A DNA stretch of 64,000 bases, from NCBI GenBank assembly GCA_963752755.1, contig CAVVZJ010000001.1, forward strand, positions 372,001-436,000. Reading direction: 5' to 3'. Below the pieces are notes generated by a model. That model was not told the origin of the DNA. It did no database searches and saw nothing but the letters and a program-made list of their open reading frames with translations. Positions 19,639 to 29,934 of the stretch are shown one piece after another. This DNA is from CAVVZJ01 sp963752755 (GTDB lineage Bacteria > Planctomycetota > Planctomycetia > Isosphaerales > Isosphaeraceae). Position 1 is the first letter of the stretch. Each line of letters opens with the position of its first letter. The position numbers and the translations under genes are program-made.

Positions 19639-19785
19639 TCTTCGGTTGCGGCGGACCGAACCGCGAGATCGCCTGGACTGTCTTGCCGACGTGCTTATGA
19701 TGCTCTGGGGCGATCCAGACGGCCGGGGAAGCCGGGTTCCGCCCGCGACGGGGCCTCGGATCGAACTGTAAAGGCGAACACCACG

Positions 19786-20789
19786 ATGTCGGACGATGGG
19801 CCTACGCGTCGGGACCCCGGCGCGTATTTCTTTTTGCTTGCGATGGTCCTGATCGGCTCCAGCACGGCGACGGCCGCCAAGTTCGCCGTCCGCGAGTTGC
19901 CGGTCGAACTGCTGCCGCTGGCCCGCTTCGGCGGTGCGGGCCTGGCGTTGCTGCCCGTCGTCTGGGGCCGGGGGGCGTTGATAAGGATGATCCGGCACGA
20001 CGGCCCGCGCTTGCTGGCCGCCGCGGCGCTCTGCGTGCCGGTCAACCAGATGTTCTTCCTCCACGGCACGAAGCTGTCGCCGACGACCCACGTCGGCCTG
20101 ATCTACGCACTGTGCCCCCTGGTCGTGCTCGGTCTGGCGACCGTGCTGCGGCAGGAGCGGCCGGTGAAGGGGCGGCTGGTGGGCGTGGCCGTGAGCGTCG
20201 CGGGCGCGGCGATCATCGCGCTGGGGAACCTGTGGAAGCCGACCGCACAGGGGTCTGACGGCCTGATGGGGGACCTGTTGCTGGTTGGGGCCGTCGGATC
20301 GTGGGGAGCGTATCTGACGGTGAACAAGCCGCTGGTGGCGCGCCACGGGCGCTCGCGGTGCTGGCGGGGACGTTTCTCGTCGGCACGGTCCTGTTCCTGC
20401 CCGTGGCGGTGATGTCGGCCTGGTCGTGGCCGTCGCGGCTGGCGGCGGCCTCGCCGACGGCGTGGGTGGGCCTGGTTTACCTGATGCTGATCGTCTCGGT
20501 CTTCGGTCTCGCCTGTCAGAACCAGGCGCTGCGACGTCTCGACGCCAGCCAGGTTGCCACGGTCGGCAACGCCGCGCCGGTCTTGACCGTGCTCTGGGGG
20601 GTCTGGCTGCTCGGCGAGCCTCTGACGCCGACCCTGATCGGCGGCGGCTTGCTCACGCTGGCCGGCATCGTCTGGGCGAGCCGGAAGCCGTCGACCGTGA
20701 AGCCGGCGATCGACGCCCGCGCGAGCCTGGCAGACGAGGCCGATTTCCGGTCCAAGCCGGCGCCGGCCTGCCTGAGCTCGCGGGTCTGA
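19786..20789 (+). CDS. EamA/DMT-family metabolite exporter (one-base deletion)
   Basis: About 334 residues with ten hydrophobic segments in two EamA repeats. Repeat 1 includes FFLLAMVLIGSSTATAAKFA and KLSPTTHVGLIYALCPLVV; repeat 2, after a missing G near 20350, includes VWLLGEPLTPTLIGGGLLTL and NQALRRLDASQVATVGNAAP, the positions where family members have the conserved (A/S)-x-(V/I)-x-x-x-x-P and G-E motifs. Probably exports a small metabolite; substrate unknown. The last 30 residues are a polar tail. The ATG lacks a strong ribosome site, and a TATGAT sequence at 19696-19701 may be its -10 box. Confidence 0.85.
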
Positions 20790-20943
20790 GCCGAGAGCCG
20801 ACGGGTCGTCGCCGACGCGACGGGTCCTTGCCCCGGCCGGTCGGGTGGGGTATCCTCGCCCGCGCCGGCATGGAGGGAGAGGATCCGGGCCGTCGCGAGG
20901 CTGACCTGGGCCTCGGGCTCCGCGTCCCAGCGAGGTGGCTGCA

Positions 20944-22080
20944 ATGGAGGAGAACCGCGGGGGACTGGCCGTTTACGTCACCAGCCACGGCTTCGGGCAC
21001 CTCAACCGCACGGTCGCCGTGCTCAACCGACTGCCGACCACCGTCCCACTGGTCATCCGCTGCAAGGCCGACCTTTTCAATCACTGGCGCGAGCGATTGC
21101 GACGCCCGGCCCGGTTCGAGCCGCACGTCAGCGACGCCGGCGCCTTGAACCCACCCGGCAACAGCGCCGCAACCGATGCCGCCGCCACGCTCGAACTGGC
21201 CGCTCGCGTCCACGCCGAGGCGATGAGCCGGCTCGACGACGACGCTCGCCGACTCCGCGACGAGGGCACGGCGGCCGTGCTCTGTGACTGCCCCGCCGTG
21301 CCGCTCGTCGCCGCTCGACGCGCCGGCGTGCCCGGCTTCCTCCTGGGCAACTTCACCTGGGCCGACATCTACGAGCCGTTCGCCCGCAAGCTCGGCGGCG
21401 CCGCGACCGGCTTCGTGGCCGACCTGCGACGCGCCTACCGCCAGGCGGCCGTCGTCTTCCGCTGCGAGCCCGCGCTGCGGATGGCCGGCACGGCCGCCAC
21501 AGTCGAAACCGTGGGTTTGGTTGTCAGCCCCGGCCACGACCGTCGCACCGAGCTGCGGAAGTTCCTCGGGCTTTCGACTCGCGAACGGATCGTTTACTGG
21601 TACATCGGTCGCTATGGCCAGCACAATCTCGGCTGGGATCGGCTGGCGAAGTTGAAGGCGAAGGGGGTCCACTTCGTCGGCTTCCACCCGCCGCCGGCCG
21701 GCGTGGGGCCGATCGAGAACCTGCACGTCATCCCCGCCGATTCCTGGACCGGCGCCGACCTGTCCGCCTCGGCCGACGCCATCGTCGCCAAGGCCGGATA
21801 CGGCACCGCCAGCGAGGCGATGGTCGCCGGCACCCCCTTGATCTACCCGCCCCGCGTCGGCTTCGCCGAGCACCGCGCCCTCGACCGTGCCCTGCGATCC
21901 TGGGGCGGCGGCCTGCCCGCCTCGGCCCGCGCCTTCGCCGAGTTCCGGCTCGAACCCCTGCTCGATCGCGCCTTCGCCCTCAAGCCCGGCACGCCCCCGT
22001 TCCCCGCCGACGGCGCCGCCCGCGTCGCCGAACGACTCGCCCGGAGTTGCTGCGCCAATCCCCACTCTTGCCGCGCCTGA
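20944..22080 (+). CDS. GT-B-like glycosyltransferase
   Basis: 378 residues from ATG 20944, with GAGGTGG seven bases before it; GTG 20935 is an alternative. The glycine-rich N-terminal loop YVTSHGFGHLNRTVAVLNRL resembles MurG-like GT-B enzymes and the glycosyltransferase half of bacterial L-arabinokinase-like proteins. The C-terminal domain includes VYWYIGRYGQHNLGWDRL and the sugar-nucleotide region ADAIVAKAGYGTASEAMVAG, PLIYPPRVGFAEHRAL, which match the acceptor-proximal G-x-G-T/E motif of this fold. Donor and acceptor are unknown. The next gene starts 44 bases downstream, so the two may be cotranscribed. Confidence 0.75.
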   Translation: MEENRGGLAVYVTSHGFGHLNRTVAVLNRLPTTVPLVIRCKADLFNHWRERLRRPARFEPHVSDAGALNPPGNSAATDAAATLELAARVHAEAMSRLDDDARRLRDEGTAAVLCDCPAVPLVAARRAGVPGFLLGNFTWADIYEPFARKLGGAATGFVADLRRAYRQAAVVFRCEPALRMAGTAATVETVGLVVSPGHDRRTELRKFLGLSTRERIVYWYIGRYGQHNLGWDRLAKLKAKGVHFVGFHPPPAGVGPIENLHVIPADSWTGADLSASADAIVAKAGYGTASEAMVAGTPLIYPPRVGFAEHRALDRALRSWGGGLPASARAFAEFRLEPLLDRAFALKPGTPPFPADGAARVAERLARSCCANPHSCRA

Positions 22081-22124
22081 TCACCCCCTTTTTTCTTTTC
22101 GTGTTGTCCCGTGCTGAATTCCTC

Positions 22125-23129
22125 ATGAGATTCGTCATCTATCCAGCCCTGGAATCGGACCGCCTCGACGTCCTCCGCTCCGAGGCCCCCGATGCGGACT
22201 GGGTCAACGCCGCGACCGCCGCGGAGGCCGAAGCCGCCCTGACTGGAGCGGACGCCTTCCTCGGCAAGCTCACCCCCGCCATGCTCGCCCGCGCCGACCG
22301 GCTCCGCTGGGTCCAGACCTTCACCGCCAGCCTCGAGCACTACATCTTTCCCGAGCTGATCGCCCATCCCTGCACCTTGACCAACATGCGCGGCCTTTTC
22401 GGCGACGTCATCGCCGACCAGGTGATCGGCTACGTCCTCTGCTTCGCCCGCAACCTGCACCTTTACCTCCGCGACCAGGTCGCGCGGAAATGGTCGCCCG
22501 TCGGCGGCGAGTCGGCGCGGGTCAACAACCTGGCCGGACCGGGCACGGTCAACGACATGGACCGCGCCACGATCTTCCTGCCCGACGCCACGCTCGGCAT
22601 CGTCGGCCTCGGCGCCATCGGTTCGGAGATCGCCCGCCGGGCGCAGGCGTTCGGGATGACCATTCGCGCCGTCGATCGCTTCCCCGAGCGCACGAGTCCG
22701 CCGGAAGGCGTCGCTCTGGGCGGCCTCGACCGCCTCCCCGAGCTGCTCCACGAAAGCGATTTCGTCGTGATCGCCGCGCCCCACACGCCCGAGACCGAAC
22801 GCCTCTTCGATGCGGCGATGCTCATGCAGTTGCGACCTACGAGCTATCTCATCAACATCGGCCGCGGCGCCATCGTCGTGCTCGACGACCTTGTCGCCGC
22901 GCTCCGCGATGGCCGACTCGCCGGCGCCGCGCTCGACGTCTTCGAAATCGAGCCGTTGCCGGCGGAGCATCCCCTCTGGAACTTCCCCAACGTCATCCTC
23001 ACCCCCCACACCGCTGGCTATTCCACGGCGATCGCACCGAGGCACCTGGCCACGCTCCGGGAGAACGTGCGGCGGTTCGCCCGCGGCGAGCCGTTGAGGA
23101 ACCAGGTCGAGAAGTCTCTCTGGTTCTGA
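22125..23129 (+). CDS. D-isomer-specific 2-hydroxyacid dehydrogenase
   Basis: 334 residues from ATG 22125. The N-terminal substrate domain is followed by the Rossmann motif TLGIVGLGAIGSEIARRAQA and the catalytic triad in family context: Arg in YLINIGRGAIVVLDD, Glu in LDVFEIEPLPAEHPL and His in VILTPHTAGYS. It should interconvert a 2-oxoacid and its D-2-hydroxyacid with NAD(P)H. Which acid is not predictable; the lack of a strict LMGxGxxG context and the short C-terminus place it with glyoxylate/hydroxypyruvate reductase relatives. No ribosome site is obvious. It follows the glycosyltransferase closely but a functional link is not evident. Confidence 0.9.
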   Translation: MRFVIYPALESDRLDVLRSEAPDADWVNAATAAEAEAALTGADAFLGKLTPAMLARADRLRWVQTFTASLEHYIFPELIAHPCTLTNMRGLFGDVIADQVIGYVLCFARNLHLYLRDQVARKWSPVGGESARVNNLAGPGTVNDMDRATIFLPDATLGIVGLGAIGSEIARRAQAFGMTIRAVDRFPERTSPPEGVALGGLDRLPELLHESDFVVIAAPHTPETERLFDAAMLMQLRPTSYLINIGRGAIVVLDDLVAALRDGRLAGAALDVFEIEPLPAEHPLWNFPNVILTPHTAGYSTAIAPRHLATLRENVRRFARGEPLRNQVEKSLWF

Positions 23130-23254
23130 TCGGAATTTGCTGGAAATAGCCAACTATCCTGGTTAGACCGGAGGAGACGGTCCCGCGTCGACGGCGACGG
23201 GTGTTCGCGCCGCGGGGGACGGGCCGATCGCAGGACAAGCCAGGGAGTGAGCTG

Positions 23255-24262
23255 ATGTCGCACTACATCATGGTCCCGATCAGCGCCCAGGGGGTCATTG
23301 CGGACAGCAATATCGCGTCCGTCTTACCCGAGGCGATGCGGCCGCCGTTCGACTTCACCGACGTCTTCCTCTACTCGCATGGCTGGTGGACGAACGCCGA
23401 AGCGGCGATGATTGACTACTACCGCTTCTCGATCGGCCTGGCCGGGATTGTGCTCGGTCACGAGTCGGCGCCGACGCAGCGTGAGTCCTCACTCGGCATC
23501 GGCATCCACTGGCCGGCGATGGTCAGCGAGGACTCGCGTTCGATCGTCAGCGTTCTCCAACCGCTGACCTACTTCAACCGCAAGCAGATGGCCGACGACG
23601 TCGGCGAGCACGGCGGTTACTCCCTGCTCCGTCTGGCGCTCGAGGCCCGCCAGAAGGCCGGCAGCTCGACCCTGCCTCGCATCCACCTGCTCGGCCACAG
23701 CTTCGGCTGCCGCGTCGTCTGCTCAGCCCTCCAGCACCTTGCCACCGATCCCACCACCCGCGACCTGATCCGCCGGACGACTCTCAACGTCGTGCTCCTC
23801 CAGGCCGCCTACGACTTCGATGACCTGGCCCCCGGCGGTCTCTATGAGGCGCTGCCCGGCTTGCCGAATCTGCGGTTGATGCTGACGAAGTCGAAGAAGG
23901 ACCTGGCCCTCCAGCAGCGCTACGAGGAAGCCCAGCGCGTCGCCCGCCTGTTCAAGGACCCCGTCCCCGCCCTCGGTGCCGACGGTCCGAGCCAGAGCAC
24001 GCTCGACGCCTTCGGCGGGCCGTCCAATGCCTGTAGCCTCACCCTCGACACCGGCTTCACCCCCTCCGCGCTCCCGGCCGACGCCCGCGACCGCTTCGCC
24101 CGCTCCCGCCTGATCGTTGCCGACCTCACGCCCCTCCACGAGCACGACAAGGCCTACAAGGCCGACGACTTCGGCGGCTACCACTCCGACATCTTCCTCC
24201 CCGAGATCTACCGTCTGATTGCGGCGTTCCTGTTCACCCCTGCCCCCGGTGGCGGAGCCTGA
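23255..24262 (+). CDS. Alpha/beta hydrolase-fold protein
   Basis: 335 residues from ATG 23255 with GGGAG nearby. FLYSHGWWTNAEAA resembles the oxyanion-hole strand, and IHLLGHSFGCRVVCSALQHL holds the nucleophile elbow G-H-S-F-G. Later Asp and His candidates are in FDDLAPGG and DDFGGYHSDIFLPEIYRLIA. No signal peptide, so probably cytoplasmic. The substrate is unknown; the mix of a large insertion after the nucleophile suggests an esterase/lipase-like enzyme of an uncharacterised planctomycete group. It ends convergently with the PEP-CTERM gene. Confidence 0.7.
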   Translation: MSHYIMVPISAQGVIADSNIASVLPEAMRPPFDFTDVFLYSHGWWTNAEAAMIDYYRFSIGLAGIVLGHESAPTQRESSLGIGIHWPAMVSEDSRSIVSVLQPLTYFNRKQMADDVGEHGGYSLLRLALEARQKAGSSTLPRIHLLGHSFGCRVVCSALQHLATDPTTRDLIRRTTLNVVLLQAAYDFDDLAPGGLYEALPGLPNLRLMLTKSKKDLALQQRYEEAQRVARLFKDPVPALGADGPSQSTLDAFGGPSNACSLTLDTGFTPSALPADARDRFARSRLIVADLTPLHEHDKAYKADDFGGYHSDIFLPEIYRLIAAFLFTPAPGGGA

Positions 24263-24382
24263 GATCCCCGCGTTGAAGGTGATCCGGGACGGGGATGCCT
24301 GGCGGCAACACGGCGACTGGCTCCGAGTCTTCAAGGGGCCTGTCGCCGTGTTCCGGCCGAGGGGCACCGCCCGGGGCGGGGC

Positions 24383-25081
24383 TCACGGGATCGATGCCCG
24401 GGAACGTCGGCGACGGAGCCCAAGGAACCCGATCAAGACCGCACCCCCGAGCCCCAGTGAGACCAGCGCGGCAGGCTCGGGAACGGCATAAACCTCGAAC
24501 TCGTAGAGCCAGCCGTGGACGAGCGGGTTCCCATCAATGTTCGCCAGGCGATTGTCGAACGACCAGCGGACCTTGCTGCCCGTCACCGGGCCGAATGAGT
24601 AGATGTCCTGGATGCTCGTGTTGTCGCTCGTGTTCGGGATCGACCGATCGAACAGGATCGCGATCCAGGCGTTGCCGTCCCAGTAGTCGAGCGACGTCGT
24701 GCCCATCGCCGGGATGTGCTCCCGGCCGTGGTGCCAGAGATCGACCTCACTGAACGTCTGCATCGACCCGAAGTCGATCGTCGCCTGGCGCGGCCCGGCC
24801 GGCTCGATCCAGCCGCCGCTGTCCCAACCCCCCGTGTGGCCGCCGGTGAAGGCCAGGCCGTGGGGCCATTCCGGATAGGTTTCCTTCCCATCAACAATTT
24901 CCCAGGGATAGCTGCCGCCACCCCAGCCGGCGTCCGACTCCAGCGGGGTCGGGAATCCGGTCCGCGAGGGATTCAGCGCGAGATTGATTCGGTCGGCGCG
25001 GGCCAGACCTGCCATGGCGCCCGACCACGCCAACGACAGCAAAAGGGCCCGCATGAGAGTCCCCGAATTGTTCGTCCACAT
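24383..25081 (-). CDS. Secreted PEP-CTERM protein with discoidin-like domain
   Basis: 232 residues from ATG 25081 (GGGAG nine bases upstream) or 223 from ATG 25054. A signal peptide ALLLSLAWSGAMAGLARA is followed by a domain reading like an F5/8 type C (discoidin) fold: INLALNPSRTGF, YPWEIVDGKE, ATIDFGSMQTFSEVDLWHHG and an ending strand GWLYEFEVYAV. The C-terminus is VPEPAALVSLGLGGAVLIGF followed by RRRR, the PEP-CTERM sorting signal recognised by exosortase. Probably anchored at or released from the cell surface; discoidin domains often bind sugars or lipids. No exosortase gene is in the window. Confidence 0.8.
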   Translation of the reverse strand: MWTNNSGTLMRALLLSLAWSGAMAGLARADRINLALNPSRTGFPTPLESDAGWGGGSYPWEIVDGKETYPEWPHGLAFTGGHTGGWDSGGWIEPAGPRQATIDFGSMQTFSEVDLWHHGREHIPAMGTTSLDYWDGNAWIAILFDRSIPNTSDNTSIQDIYSFGPVTGSKVRWSFDNRLANIDGNPLVHGWLYEFEVYAVPEPAALVSLGLGGAVLIGFLGLRRRRSRASIP

Positions 25082-25388
25082 GGATGTGTACTCCCGGTGT
25101 CCAGCGTTGATCGGGGGTCGAGGAACGGGTGTTCGGGACCATCCGGTCTCCGACCCCCGCGCCCGACCCTTGACACTCCAAACCGGCACGGCGAACGCTC
25201 CGATCGCGGTCCCGCGGGCTGCCCCGGCTGGCCCGACCACGAGAACGTCACCGTTCCGAGGATAAGTAGTCTCGCCGACCTCGCGTTTTTCCGGCGGTCG
25301 AGGTTTCCTGAAAAAACATGGATGAATCTCGCATGAATCGCGATATCATGGCACTTGTCACGTTTCGATGGCCGAGGGGGATCTCGCG
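25082..25388. other. Divergent intergenic region
   Basis: Between the PEP-CTERM gene and the sigma factor. The right half (25290-25360) is AT-richer and has repeated ATGAATC-type phrases (25320-25345) that could be promoter elements of the sigma gene; no consensus pair is convincing. Confidence 0.35.
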
Positions 25389-26054
25389 ATGGCGCGTGGG
25401 GCATCGACGCACTGGCCGGAGACGCAACGGAGCTTGCTGGGGAAGCTGCGGACGGGTGACGACGACGCCTGGCGGACGTTCGTCCTGCTCTATGGCCCGA
25501 TGATGCTTCAGTTCTGTCGCCGGGTGGATTATCAACTGCCGGAGGACGACGCCGCCGAGGTGGTCAACCGGGTCATGCTCAAGGTCGGCCGGTTCGAATA
25601 CCGGCCCGAGCGGGGGCGGTTCCGCGACTGGCTCAGGACGGTCCTTCGCCGCGAGATCCTCGACGAGCGCCTCCAGCGGGGCCGCCGCAAGGACGCGTCA
25701 ACCGGGGGAGGTGACCCGCCCAGCTTCGACGCCCTGGAGGCGGCCGACGATCGGTCCTGGGACGAGGTCTTCGTCGAGCACGTCCGACTCGCCGCCGTGG
25801 AGCGGGTCCGGGGTCGATTCACCGATGAGCAGTGGCAAGCCTTCGAGGCGCGGGCTCCCTGGCGACGCGATCGCTGCGGCGTGGAGCAGATCGCCCGGGA
25901 GCTTGGCTGCTCCAAGAGCTGGGTTTCCAAGACCTGTCGCCAGATCGAGAACGCGTTGATGGACGAGGTCCGGTATCTCTCCGAGGAGCTGGCCGCCGAC
26001 GGCGACTTCGCGGAGTGGGAGGCTGGCTCGTGTGTCCCACCGTCGCGGTTCTGA
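25389..26054 (+). CDS. ECF-type RNA polymerase sigma factor
   Basis: 221 residues from ATG 25389 (a run of G nine bases upstream); ATG 25368 would add seven residues. Region 2 is visible in GDDDAWRTFVLLYGPMMLQF and DAAEVVNRVMLKVGRFEYRP, followed by FRDWLRTVLRREILDERLQR. Region 4 includes WQAFEARAPWRRDRCGVEQI and ARELGCSKSWVSKTCRQIEN, a helix-turn-helix. It matches planctomycete sigma factors that are encoded beside Ser/Thr kinases (ECF-STK groups). The start codon of the kinase lies inside its 3' end, so translation is probably coupled and the kinase is the likely regulator or partner. Confidence 0.88.
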   Translation: MARGASTHWPETQRSLLGKLRTGDDDAWRTFVLLYGPMMLQFCRRVDYQLPEDDAAEVVNRVMLKVGRFEYRPERGRFRDWLRTVLRREILDERLQRGRRKDASTGGGDPPSFDALEAADDRSWDEVFVEHVRLAAVERVRGRFTDEQWQAFEARAPWRRDRCGVEQIARELGCSKSWVSKTCRQIENALMDEVRYLSEELAADGDFAEWEAGSCVPPSRF

Positions 26055-28744
26055 CCGCCTACTGTCGTGATCAGCTTGCCGCCGAGGCGACCGCCGGCGT
26101 CGAGTCTCACCTCGAAGCCTGCCCCGACTGCCTCCGCGCCCTCCAGGAATCGGAAGCTCGCGAGGAACTGGCCGCCTGGTTCCCGACAGGCTGGACGCCG
26201 ACCCAACCGCCTGCGCTCGGCCCGCAAGAAAAGAGGCTGATCGCCGCGCTGCTGGACCGCCCCCGGCCTGTCCCCGCGCTCGGCTTCCTCGAACCGCCCG
26301 AGCACGACGGCGATCTCGGCCGGCTGGGGAGGTTCCGCGTGCGCGAGGTGCTGGGCGAAGGGGGCATGGGGCTCGTGCTCGGCGCGATCGACCCGGCGTC
26401 GGCCGTGAGGTCGCGTTGAAGGTGCTCAAGCCGCGTCACGGCGACGAGCGCGGCCGGGCCCGGTTCGTCCGCGAGGCCCGCGCCGCGGCCCAGGTGCGCG
26501 ACGACCACGTCGTCGCCGTCTTCGAGGTCGTCGAGTCGGGACCGGGGTCGCCCTATCTCGTGATGGAGCGAATCGACGGGCCGACGCTCTACGACCGGAT
26601 TCACCGCGATCCCGGCGATCGCCCATCGCCCGTCGAGGCGTCACGGATCGTCGAGCAGGCCGCACGGGGGCTCCAGGCCGTCCACGAGGCCCACCTGATC
26701 CACCGCGATGTCACTCCCCGAAACCTCCTGCTCGACCGCCAGAACGGCCGCGCCCGCTTGACCGACTTCGGTCTGGTCCGCGACGCCGACCCGTCCGGCA
26801 CCACCACCCAGGCCGGCCTGCTCCTCGGGACCCTGCCGTACCTGAGCCCCGAGCAGATCGCCCGACCCGCGGACGTGGACGGTCGGACCGACCTCTATGC
26901 CCTCGGCGTCGTCCTGTACGAGACGCTGACGGGCGCCGTCCCCTTTCCCGGGGCGTCGATCGAGGCCGTCTGCCGCCGGATCGAGGCCGAGCCGCCGCTC
27001 TCCCCGCGTCGCCTCAACCCCGACGTTCCGCGCAGACCTGGAGACGATCTGCCTGAAGTGCCTGGAAAAAGAGCCCCGCCGCCGCTACGCCAGCGCCGCC
27101 GACCTTGCCGACGACCTCGGCCGCTTCCGCAATCGCGAGCCGATCGCCGCCCGACCCATCGGCCACGCCGGTCGGCTCTGGCGGCGTTGCCGACGCCATC
27201 CCGTCTCCGCCGGACTCGTCGCGGCCCTGGTCGTGACCGTGCTCGTCGCGGCCCTCGGGATCGGTCTGGGCTATTGCGAGGCCCTCCGCCAGCGCAACCG
27301 CGCCGGCCACTACCTCGGCCAGACCCTCGAAGCGCTGAATGTCCTGGTTCGCGAGGCCACCCGGATCGAGGGCGTCGAGATCCCCCAGGTGGCCCGTGCC
27401 CGCGAACGGATGGCCAGCGAGGGGCTGCGCTACTTCCGCCAGATCAGCCAGATCGAGTCGGATGACCCGCGCACCCGCTCCGCTCAGGCCCGCGCCCTCC
27501 AGAGTCTCGCCGATCTGCACCGGACGCTCGGCCGCCCCGCCGAGCAGGAGCAGGCCCTCCGCGAGAGCCTGGCCCTCTGGAACGGCCTGCTCGCGTCATC
27601 CCGCGTCGAACGGAGTCAGGCAATGGCGCGTTGCTACCTCGATCTCGCCGAGATGTTCGTCGTCCAGAGGAAACGACTCGACGAGGCCGCGGAGAACCTG
27701 AGCCGTGTCGAGGACCTGGCCTCAGGGCTGGACGGCGCCGACCGCCTCCGGCTGCTCGTCGAGCACCGACGCCTCCGCGCACGCTGGCTCCGGGCCCAGC
27801 AGCGCAACCAGGACCCCAGGCCGCTCCGCGAGGCCGTCCAGCTCGCCGGGCAACTCCTCGAACACCCCGCTGCCGTACCCGGCGACCTCGACCTGGCCGC
27901 CTCCTGCGACCTCCTGCTGGGCCATTATCTCGTCTATCCCGTGGACGATCTGCCGGCCGCGGTGGAGGCGTACCAGCGAGGGCTCGCGCGGCTCGAAACG
28001 CTGGCCGCACGCTCCGGGGAGGATGTCAACCTGCTCTCGAAGCGAGCGGCCATGCTCCGCAACCTGGGCCGTGCGCTGCGGAGCCTCGGCGACCGCTCCG
28101 AAGCCCGCACGCGCTTCGATCAGGCCCGCTCCCTCTACGAGCAGCGCGTCCGCGACTACCCCGCCGTGCCCCTCTTCCACTCCGAGCTGGCCGAGGTGAT
28201 CCACGGCCTCGCGATGCTGGGCGCCGGGACCGACCCGCCCGGGCAAACCCTCCAGCTCCTGGAGGCGGCTCTCGAAGAAACCCGGATCGCATATCAGGCC
28301 GATCCGAGCAACCATTCCTTCGCGATGAACCTCCTGAACAAATATGGCTCCCTCGCCGGCCTGTACCTCGACGCCGGCCGCCACGCCGACGCCGCCCGCG
28401 CCGTCGAAGGGCTCCTGTCCCTCGGGGGACGCATTTACGACTTCCTGTTCGCCGCCAGGTACCTGCTCGGCTGCGAGCAACTGGTCCGGGAAGACCCCGC
28501 GCTCGCTCCCTCGGAGCGTGAGACGATCGCCCGCCGCTACCACGCCCGCGCCCTCGCCGTGTTCCGCGACTTCATCGCTCGAAGTCCGGCGGATCGCGAG
28601 AGCCTCCGCCAGTTCGTCGCCGACGACGCCCCCACCGAGGACTTCCGCGGCTCAAAGCCGCTCCAGCAGCTCCTCAGCGAACTCGAATCCGCCGACACGA
28701 CGACCGAGTCCGGGCCCCACCCTGCCGTCGCGCCCGGCGAATGA
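26030..28744 (+). CDS. Membrane Ser/Thr protein kinase with zinc-finger-like N-terminus and TPR-like C-terminus (two indels)
   Basis: About 904 residues, starting at GTG 26030 within the sigma gene, with GGGAGG eight bases before it. Residues 27-34 (HLEACPDC) give the H-x3-C-x2-C of anti-sigma zinc fingers. The kinase domain follows: GEGGMGLVLGAI, then after a missing G near 26405 EVALKVLKP, HRDVTPRNLLLD, TDFGLVRDAD and LGTLPYLSPEQIA. Note Thr in place of the usual Lys in the catalytic loop. After an extra base near 27032 the frame continues DLETICLKCLEKEPRRRYAS and a single membrane segment around residues 391-415 (VAALVVTVLVAALGIGLGY). The remaining 480 residues are helical repeats of TPR type (for example AMLRNLGRALRSLGDRSEAR). 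Likely senses an external signal and controls the sigma factor. Confidence 0.85.
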
Positions 28745-28912
28745 ACGGAGCGCCGGCCCGCCTGGCCCGGTTTTGGCTCCGAATTTGTTCGGTTTGTTCG
28801 CGGGGTTCCCGACCGTTCCCGTTATGATGATCGCGGCGCGACTGCACGGACGGGACCGCGAATGTCGATTCCCGTCTACCCAGGCTCCCCAGATTCACCC
28901 GAGGAGGCAGCA

Positions 28913-29831
28913 ATGTCGGATCGAGCGCGCAAGGGACTCTCCCTGGTCGAAGTCACGGTGATCCTCGCCGTCCTGATGCTGACGGCGGTCCTGACCCTGC
29001 CCGCCCTTCACGCTGCGCAGATCTTTGCCCGGCGGGTCCAGTGCGTCAACAGCCTCAAGCAGCTCGGCCTGGCCAGCCATAACTACCACGACGTTTACGG
29101 CACGCTGCCGATGAGCCGCACCGACACCCCCTTCGGCCGTCGCGCCGGTCACGGCATCGGCCATAGCGGCTTCACGGCCTTGCTGCCCTTCCTGGAGCAG
29201 ACCGCCCTCTACAACACCTACAACTTCTCCCTGGAGAACTGGCACATCGCCAACTCCACATCCACCCGCACGCAGGTCGTCACCTTCCTCTGCGCCGACA
29301 ACGAGAATCCCACCCAGCCCTTGAAGGCGGCCGACATCCCCACCCTCGACGGCAAGGGCTATCCCGGCGCCAACCTCTTTGCCCGCAACCACTACGGCTT
29401 CAACTGGGGTGGCGGTCACGACGGCTTCGGCGACGGTTTCCTCAAGCAGAAGGGCCGCTATCTCGGCCTCGTCATGACCGTCGTCACCGAGGAGGGCCAG
29501 AAGGCAGGCGCGAAGAGCATCCGCTTCTCCGATGTCCGCGACGGCCTGTCCAACACCGTCCTCATCGTCGAGAAGCGTGACGGTGCCGGCTGGGCCGTCG
29601 GCGGCTTCGCCGGCAGTGAGTTCGATGTGAATACGACCTCCGCCTATGTCGGCGACGACCCCAAGACCGCCAAGGTCTTCACCGGCTCCTTCCACGAGGT
29701 CGGCCCCAACACCCTCATGAGCCGACGGCTCCGTCCGCTCCCTCTCCCCCAAGGTCGAGACGAAGGTCTGGTACGCCCTCATGACCCGCGCCGGCGGCGA
29801 GGTGATCCGATTGGAGGACCTGAACCCCTGA
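28913..29831 (+). CDS. DUF1559 prepilin-like surface protein (one extra base in sequence)
   Basis: About 305 residues from ATG 28913, with GAGGAGG five bases before it. The type IV prepilin-like signal is KGLSLVEVTVILAVLMLTAV, followed by the DUF1559 region CVNSLKQLGLASHNYHDVYG and FTALLPFLEQTALYNTYNF. After an extra base near 29720 the frame ends HEVGPNTLMADGSVRSL, the H-X9-DG motif, and stops at 29829-29831. This very large planctomycete family is thought to form pseudopili or surface structures; the exact role of individual members is unknown. It stands alone, with no pilus assembly genes nearby. Confidence 0.9.
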
Positions 29832-29934
29832 GCCGGTTCCGGGCGTTTCCCGTCAGACCAAGGACCATCCCCGATTGCCCTCCCCGCTACAATGTCCGGG
29901 TGAATTGGGTCGGGGAGGGGAGGGTCATCGGGGC

